A stretch of DNA of 64,000 nucleotides from Acholoe squamosa (Eukaryota > Annelida > Polychaeta > Phyllodocida > Polynoidae). The position numbers and the translations under genes were made by a program. The DNA lies in assembly GCA_949317995.1 (NCBI GenBank), contig OX439045.1, positions 7,621,674 through 7,685,673 of the forward strand, given 5' to 3'. Below the pieces are notes generated by a model. That model did not search any database. It saw only the letters and a program-made list of their open reading frames with translations, and was not told the origin of the DNA. Below are positions 59,443 to 64,000 of the stretch, one piece after another (position 1 is the stretch's first letter; each line of letters begins with the position of its first letter).

Positions 59443-59868
59443 GTGGACATTTCTCCGGAAAGTTTTCAGATTCAAAAGAGCTGCATGATTGACTGGCAAA
59501 AACGTCATCATGCACTATCCGTAGAATACCTGCAAGATGTTGTAGGTTCAGTAATGCATATGACTGAGGCAATCCAATCTCTGGAAATAAGTCGGATTGA
59601 ATCAGAACGAGATATCGAACATAAGGAAAAAATGAAGCAATTAGAAGCCCAGGAGGCACGTCAGAAGAAAGCTGCTGAATTCTGGACTGTTGAGGTTGCT
59701 AAGGCCAGGAGCGAGGTGGATTACCTGAATCAGAAATTTTTTGAAGCTTTTGGAAAGAGACTGTCTGATTGGGATGGCACTCGCCGTGAAGCCAAAGATC
59801 TGATTGACGAACAGATTGCTACGTATGGGTTAGAACCAGAAAAACCCAAAGATTCCGGAGGTAAATAA
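59443..59868 (+). CDS. Post-integrase frame 3, helical (about 140 aa)
   Basis: Open stretch directly after frame 2. Its middle is a long charged helix (EHKEKMKQLEAQEARQKKAA), with IQSLEISRIESERDI before it, so probably a coiled coil. The true start is unclear because the first ATG lies some way inside. It may be made by splicing or as part of frame 2's message. Confidence 0.4.
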   Translation: MDISPESFQIQKSCMIDWQKRHHALSVEYLQDVVGSVMHMTEAIQSLEISRIESERDIEHKEKMKQLEAQEARQKKAAEFWTVEVAKARSEVDYLNQKFFEAFGKRLSDWDGTRREAKDLIDEQIATYGLEPEKPKDSGGK

Positions 59869-60924
59869 GATAGATAAGATTAATCTGCAAAATTTTTTTC
59901 TGTTAATATGTTTAACATGAATCTGAATAATATCATGCTTGCTGACACCCGGAATGGATACGAGGACTGATAGCAGATGATTACGATATGTGAACTCCAC
60001 TATGAAAAGGCCCAATACGACCGGAATGGACATTCCAGACCCTAGGAAATGGACGATCCCGTACTCAGACTCTGAAAGGTCCCGAGAGGCCCTGAGCTAG
60101 TACCACTACACCACGATATCGAGATGATGGGATGGCCATACATACGGAAAACTTCATAGGTGATATGAAAAATACGTTATCACTTAATTTTATATGTTTG
60201 TACAGTTTCCTGCTACACTGGTAGGCTACTATTTAATTAAACTACATATATCTGGCAATTGTTAAGACCAGATCATTAACACCACTATGTGTTCAAGGCT
60301 ATATATGTTTTTCCGGTGCTACAAATGTGTAAAAATCATTTAAAAATGTTATTAATATTATTCACATATCATACTTACCAAGGTATCCTAGGTTAATCGT
60401 AGAATACATGTACTCTTACTTAAGTCTGTATTGTAACTATAACTATCGAGTACATAGTAAATTTTTTGTTATTTCCGAACCTAAAGGTTAAATATGTTAT
60501 TTATACCAACCCGTATGGGTTCAACCCTAAATATGGTATCTACTTATTAATCTAGTTCGGATAGTCAAAACAATACTCCAGGTTAGCATGGTATATATGG
60601 AAGCAGTTGTATTAAGTCTTCCATTTCCTATTGTATAAACTATGATGATTAACACCTTAAACTCTATATGTACTGTGTAAATAATAACACTTAGACAAAC
60701 ATCTGATTAGATGTATTTATTACACTCATAACGTACATACTATGGTGCGAATGTGTTTATATAACCATGTCAATACTCATCATATTCCCATGTTTATACT
60801 TTAATGTAGAGTCAGTCAACCTGTAAGCCAGCCGTGCGCCCTTTATAATATATTGCTATTGTTAATACTATAACTTAGTTTCTACCCGTTGTGTAACACC
60901 TTGTTATAGTCTTGGTGGGGGTAG
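59869..60924 (+). other. Non-coding stretch before the 3' LTR
   Basis: About 1 kb of AT-rich sequence without open frames. A G-rich TTGGTGGGGGTAG directly before the LTR is a plausible polypurine-type plus-strand primer. Confidence 0.6.
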
Positions 60925-61341
60925 TGTAGGGGCACGGTTTAGTAATAGTGTTTATGGCTTACGGGTTGCCTAGGTTCCGAGTGGAGCGGCCTTTCGGGTT
61001 GAGAGCCTGGTACGCCTGGTGGGCGGTGGCAGCACCGCCCTCCGGGCTGCGTGGGTTAAACACGAGAGGTCGCCACCCAACCCCTGTGGCTATATAATAG
61101 TCGGGTCGGAACCTAGGACGAGAGAATCCTACCGGATTCCATAGGAATAACATCAGAACGTACTGACTCCGAGATCTTACCTGGTAGTCATAAATCCGAG
61201 CTTTCCGAACAACCTCTTGACCATACGGAATCTATTTAGCTCCCTGTAACTTAGGATACTGAATAAATACTTGTTGCCTTTTGAAACCAGATATACTCCT
61301 ATTCGTGATCCTTTCCGAACCATCGACGGTCATACATTAAA
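60925..61341 (+). repeat. 3' LTR (417 bp)
   Basis: Same length as the 5' LTR with about 2% difference, followed by CTGT, which also precedes the 5' LTR. Confidence 0.9.
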
Positions 61342-61345
61342 CTGT

Positions 61346-62099
61346 CAAAGATATCTTATCTTACAGCCTTATTGAACGATATAACAATGGCGGATTTTCT
61401 ATGTTTTTTTTTAGATCCAGTAGTCAAGCAATCTGGCAAGCATGCACATTGTGAGAGTATGTGCGAATGAAATACAAATTTTCAATGAATAGCTCCTTAA
61501 TTCTAGGGATAAGTCTGACAGGAATGATAAATATTCTAATACAATTCTTCAAAATATTAAAGATGTTATATTTGAAAAAGAAAAATCGAGTTAACTTTGA
61601 AAAAAAGTACATATTTTTAGGTAGCCTCTTTTGGTTTATCTGTTCCTGGCGAACAGTCAAGCTTATTTCAATGGGGTGGGGACCAGCGACGAAGCAACCC
61701 CTTTTTATATATAGGGTAATGAAATGTTTTCTCCTACAAAGATTACAGAAACTCGCACAGTATCTCTCACATGATCCATTTAGACGACATTTGCCCATAA
61801 ATATTTTGTCATTTTCAAAAAGAACCCTTGATAAGGGTACCTTTTTTCTGGTCCCCCTTTTCTAGACCCATTCTATTACAATTTTTTGCCACGAAGTCCC
61901 TTGAAAGGGGGGTCATTGTGCCCTTTTGCTCCTCGTGATAAGGGTACCAAATTGGACTCGGTGGTCACACATAGAAACTATAGAAAAGATTGGGAGTGCC
62001 CCCAGGGGGAATGGGAGCCCTTGCCATCGTGGCTCCTAATTATAAATCAAAGTTATTCCTACAAAGAGCAAGTGAAGCTCAATCATCACACTGGCAGTC
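61346..62099. other. No gene seen
   Basis: Short open frames on both strands without supporting context. I see no known domain. Confidence 0.4.
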
Positions 62100-62102
62100 T
62101 TA

Positions 62103-62419
62103 GGGAGTGGTCATTATTTATCAACAGGGGGGGGATGGTGGGTTTGAGGGGGGGGCGTAAAAATTTTAGACCCCTCCCGAGGGGGGGGCTAAAAAGATTT
62201 TGACCCCTCTTGAGGGGGGGCTAAAAAGATTTACCCTCTTTTGAGCAAAAAAGCCCGTGCACTACTATAGCTCAAAGAGGGGTGCGAAAATTCTCTGTGC
62301 CTCTGGTTTGGGGGGGCGCAAAAAGTTTTGACAGTCGTCAAGGGGGGGAGTAAAAAATTTCCGCACGTCCGCGCGGAAACCCACCACCCGCCCCCTGTTG
62401 ATAAATAATGACCACTCCC
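62103..62419. mobile_element. G-rich MITE, copy 11
   Basis: Textbook copy: GGGAGTGGTCATTATTTATC at the left and its exact inverse at the right, flanked by TTA on both sides (62100-62102 and 62420-62422). No coding capacity. Confidence 0.85.
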
Positions 62420-62422
62420 TTA

Positions 62423-62945
62423 TCCCACCTCTAATAAGTGAGGCTCCTGACTGTGATGTCCAGTAGCGGATCCAGGACCTGGAAGAGGAGGGGGCGTGGC
62501 CCAAACGGAGGGGGTGCCACCCCTATTTTTGAGCAAATCTTGGTGTCCAAAACATGTAAATAAACTCTTAAGAACTGGGGAAAAGGGGGATGCACGTGCC
62601 CCCACCCCCCTCCCCTGAATCCGCCCCTGAGATCGTAATCTACTTCCTTAAATGCTATCAAGTAAACTATCCCATGCACCCTAGTTAAATACCCACTAAT
62701 TTAGACTATGGTGTACATGATGTCATCAGCCCATTCCCTGCTTGGAACACTTTGTGTGCCTGGCCAGTAGATGTCAGGCTGGAGGGGAAGGGGGATTAGG
62801 CCCGGCATAGCTAGCCCCCCTTTAATTGTGTCTTAGTCAGGAGTAAACTGGAATAGTCATTACGTCCGTATCTCGGTATTGTAAGGTGGCACCGACTGGC
62901 TGACTATGCGTACACTATGCCAGTTGTTAACGGTTGTTAACCCAC
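62423..62945. other. No gene seen
   Basis: Mixed unique-looking sequence with C-rich patches. No coding structure was found. Confidence 0.4.
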
Positions 62946-62948
62946 AAT

Positions 62949-63300
62949 TACTGAATGGTTATTGGCAAATGGCAATTGGCAAGCTACAAGTGACAATTGG
63001 CAATTGGCAAATGGCAAATGAGAATAACAATTGGCAAATGGCAAGACGTAAGTGGCAACTGGCAATTGGCAACTGGCAAATGAAAATAACAATCAGCAAG
63101 TGGCAAGACGTAAGTGGCAATTAGCAAATCGCAACTGGCAAATGACAATAACTTTAAATAACAATCGGCAACTGGTAAGACGTAAGTATCAATTGACAAC
63201 TGGCAACTGGCAAATGCCAATAACTTTGAATAACAATCGGCAACTGGCAAGACGTAAGTATCAATTGGCAATTGGCAAATGACAAATAACAAATGGGAAC
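62949..63300 (+). repeat. Degenerate GGCAA-rich minisatellite
   Basis: Words of the form TGGCAATTGGCAACTGGCAA alternate with AAGACGTAAGT at about 55-70 bp intervals. A short unit (7-10 bp) is nested inside a longer one. Confidence 0.85.
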
Positions 63301-63408
63301 TGGGATGTCGCACTGGCCTTCCATAGGTGTGGGTACAACCAGGTCGTTTGTGTCATCAAAACCATAATCTCGTAATTTGCTACTTTTTATAGCGTATCAT
63401 AGTCCTTA

Positions 63409-63590
63409 GTGGTGGTTCCAAACGTCACCGTAAGGTGTCGGTTGAGTTCCTCCCTGCTCTGGCTAGGCTGTTCTGGAAAGTCTCTCAGCGGTCATGGCAG
63501 ACAAATGACTTAAAACAGGCCTGTCCATCTCTCACTATGCCTATGTAGTGACGGATGTTAAAGAACCATTACCTCGGTAAATGTGTAGGG
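63409..63590 (+). repeat. SINE body, headless copy
   Basis: Matches the body of the SINE at 63867-64000 (GGTTCCAAACGTC, CCTCCCTGCTCTGGCTAGGC, GGTCATGGCAGACAAATGAC), but without the tRNA-like head. Confidence 0.75.
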
Positions 63591-63781
63591 GCGTGCTTTC
63601 TATCTTCCAATAGATTCAGTCACCATCATCCCCCCTCCCCATTAGACTAGGGTCCAGGCAAATACGCCACAAGGGTAATCTCACTTCGGTGTGGATGCAA
63701 CCCGCGGGACCTCTCACCCTTGAGTGTCAGCCGTAAGGAAGGCACGAGGGGAGATAAAATTCGAGCAGTTAACTGTTAGGC

Positions 63782-64000
63782 CGGGAGGCGTGGCGCAGTC
63801 GGTAGCGCGTCCACTCACGGGCCGTAAGGTCGTGGGTTCGGTTCCCGGCCCCCGGCCGGAGCACAGTGGCGGTTCCAAACATCGCCGTAAGGTGTCGTTT
63901 GAGTTCCTCCCTGCTCTGGCTAGGCTGTGCTGGAAAGTCTCTCGGCGGTCATGGCAGACAAATGACTTAAAACAGGCCTGTCCATCTCTCACTATGCCTA
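63782..64000 (+). repeat. tRNA-derived SINE, runs off the window
   Basis: It has an A-box TGGCGCAGTCGG at 63791-63802 and a B-box GGTTCGGTTCC at 63835-63845, spaced as in a tRNA gene, followed by the body shared with 63409-63590. The acceptor stem does not pair fully, so it is a SINE head rather than a working tRNA gene. Confidence 0.8.

Larger units (their letters stand above)
45299..61341 (+). mobile_element. 16-kb Ty3/Gypsy LTR element
   Basis: Two 417-bp LTRs begin TGTAGGGGCACGG and bound 15.2 kb. The flanks share a 4-bp CTGT duplication (45295-45298 and 61342-61345). In order: leader with primer-binding site, Gag-like region, protease, reverse transcriptase, RNase H, integrase, then three extra open frames. 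The gene order with integrase last places it in Ty3/Gypsy. No chromodomain is seen after the integrase. A 3,471-bp direct repeat lies inside. The LTRs differ at about nine of 417 positions (about 2%), so the insertion is fairly young. It is a fossil with a few breaks by my reading; the integrase-bearing part and the extra frames look well kept. Confidence 0.9.

Noticed and set aside
62949-63300. CRISPR-like array
   Set aside because: The repeats are short, degenerate and without constant spacers, and the genome is eukaryotic.
63782-63856. Working tRNA gene
   Set aside because: It has A- and B-boxes but does not pair properly along the acceptor stem, and it continues into a repeat body.

Overview
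The window is eukaryotic and almost certainly from an invertebrate animal. Host genes are split by GT-AG introns with AATAAA poly(A) signals, and most of the DNA is transposons, MITEs, tRNA-derived SINEs and minisatellites. The species cannot be fixed from sequence alone. A secreted farnesoic-acid-methyltransferase-like (Methyltransf_FA) domain, a Ngaro-type DIRS element and a large Ty3/Gypsy element together fit a marine invertebrate best. All coordinates were read by eye and boundaries may be off by a few bases.

Host genes are few and cluster at 23-33.5 kb. The best supported is a five-exon minus-strand gene (30858 to 27435) for a secreted protein of about 175 residues made of one Methyltransf_FA domain. 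A single-exon plus-strand gene (24697-25467) encodes a multi-pass membrane protein of 256 residues. Two short minus-strand models are weaker: an 81-residue candidate secreted protein (23195-23520) and a Ly6-like cysteine-rich fragment (32265-33426).

Layout. 0-8.1 kb: MITEs, a 58-bp tandem repeat inside a pair of inverted repeats, and SINE-like sequence. 8.15-12.87 kb: a nearly whole Ngaro-type (DIRS order) retroelement with split direct repeats. 12.9-14.9 kb: a 5'-truncated minus-strand LINE. 15-24.5 kb: palindromic MITEs and small tandem repeats. 24.6-34 kb: the host genes, with small MITEs in their introns. 35.17-43.72 kb: a giant foldback element, two arms of about 3.8 and 4.8 kb meeting near 38.95 kb, with matching terminal inverted repeats, a 6-bp target duplication and a related unoccupied site nearby. 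Both arms carry a decayed Ty3/Gypsy RNase H fossil, two minisatellites and G-rich MITEs. 45.30-61.34 kb: a 16-kb Ty3/Gypsy element with 417-bp LTRs, a 3.47-kb internal tandem repeat and three extra open frames after the integrase, one with zinc-finger-like motifs. 61.4-64 kb: another G-rich MITE, a minisatellite and two copies of a tRNA-derived SINE.

The most unusual items are the 8.55-kb foldback element, the post-integrase frames of the Gypsy element, and the compact Methyltransf_FA gene, whose exons are too short to show up as ordinary open frames.
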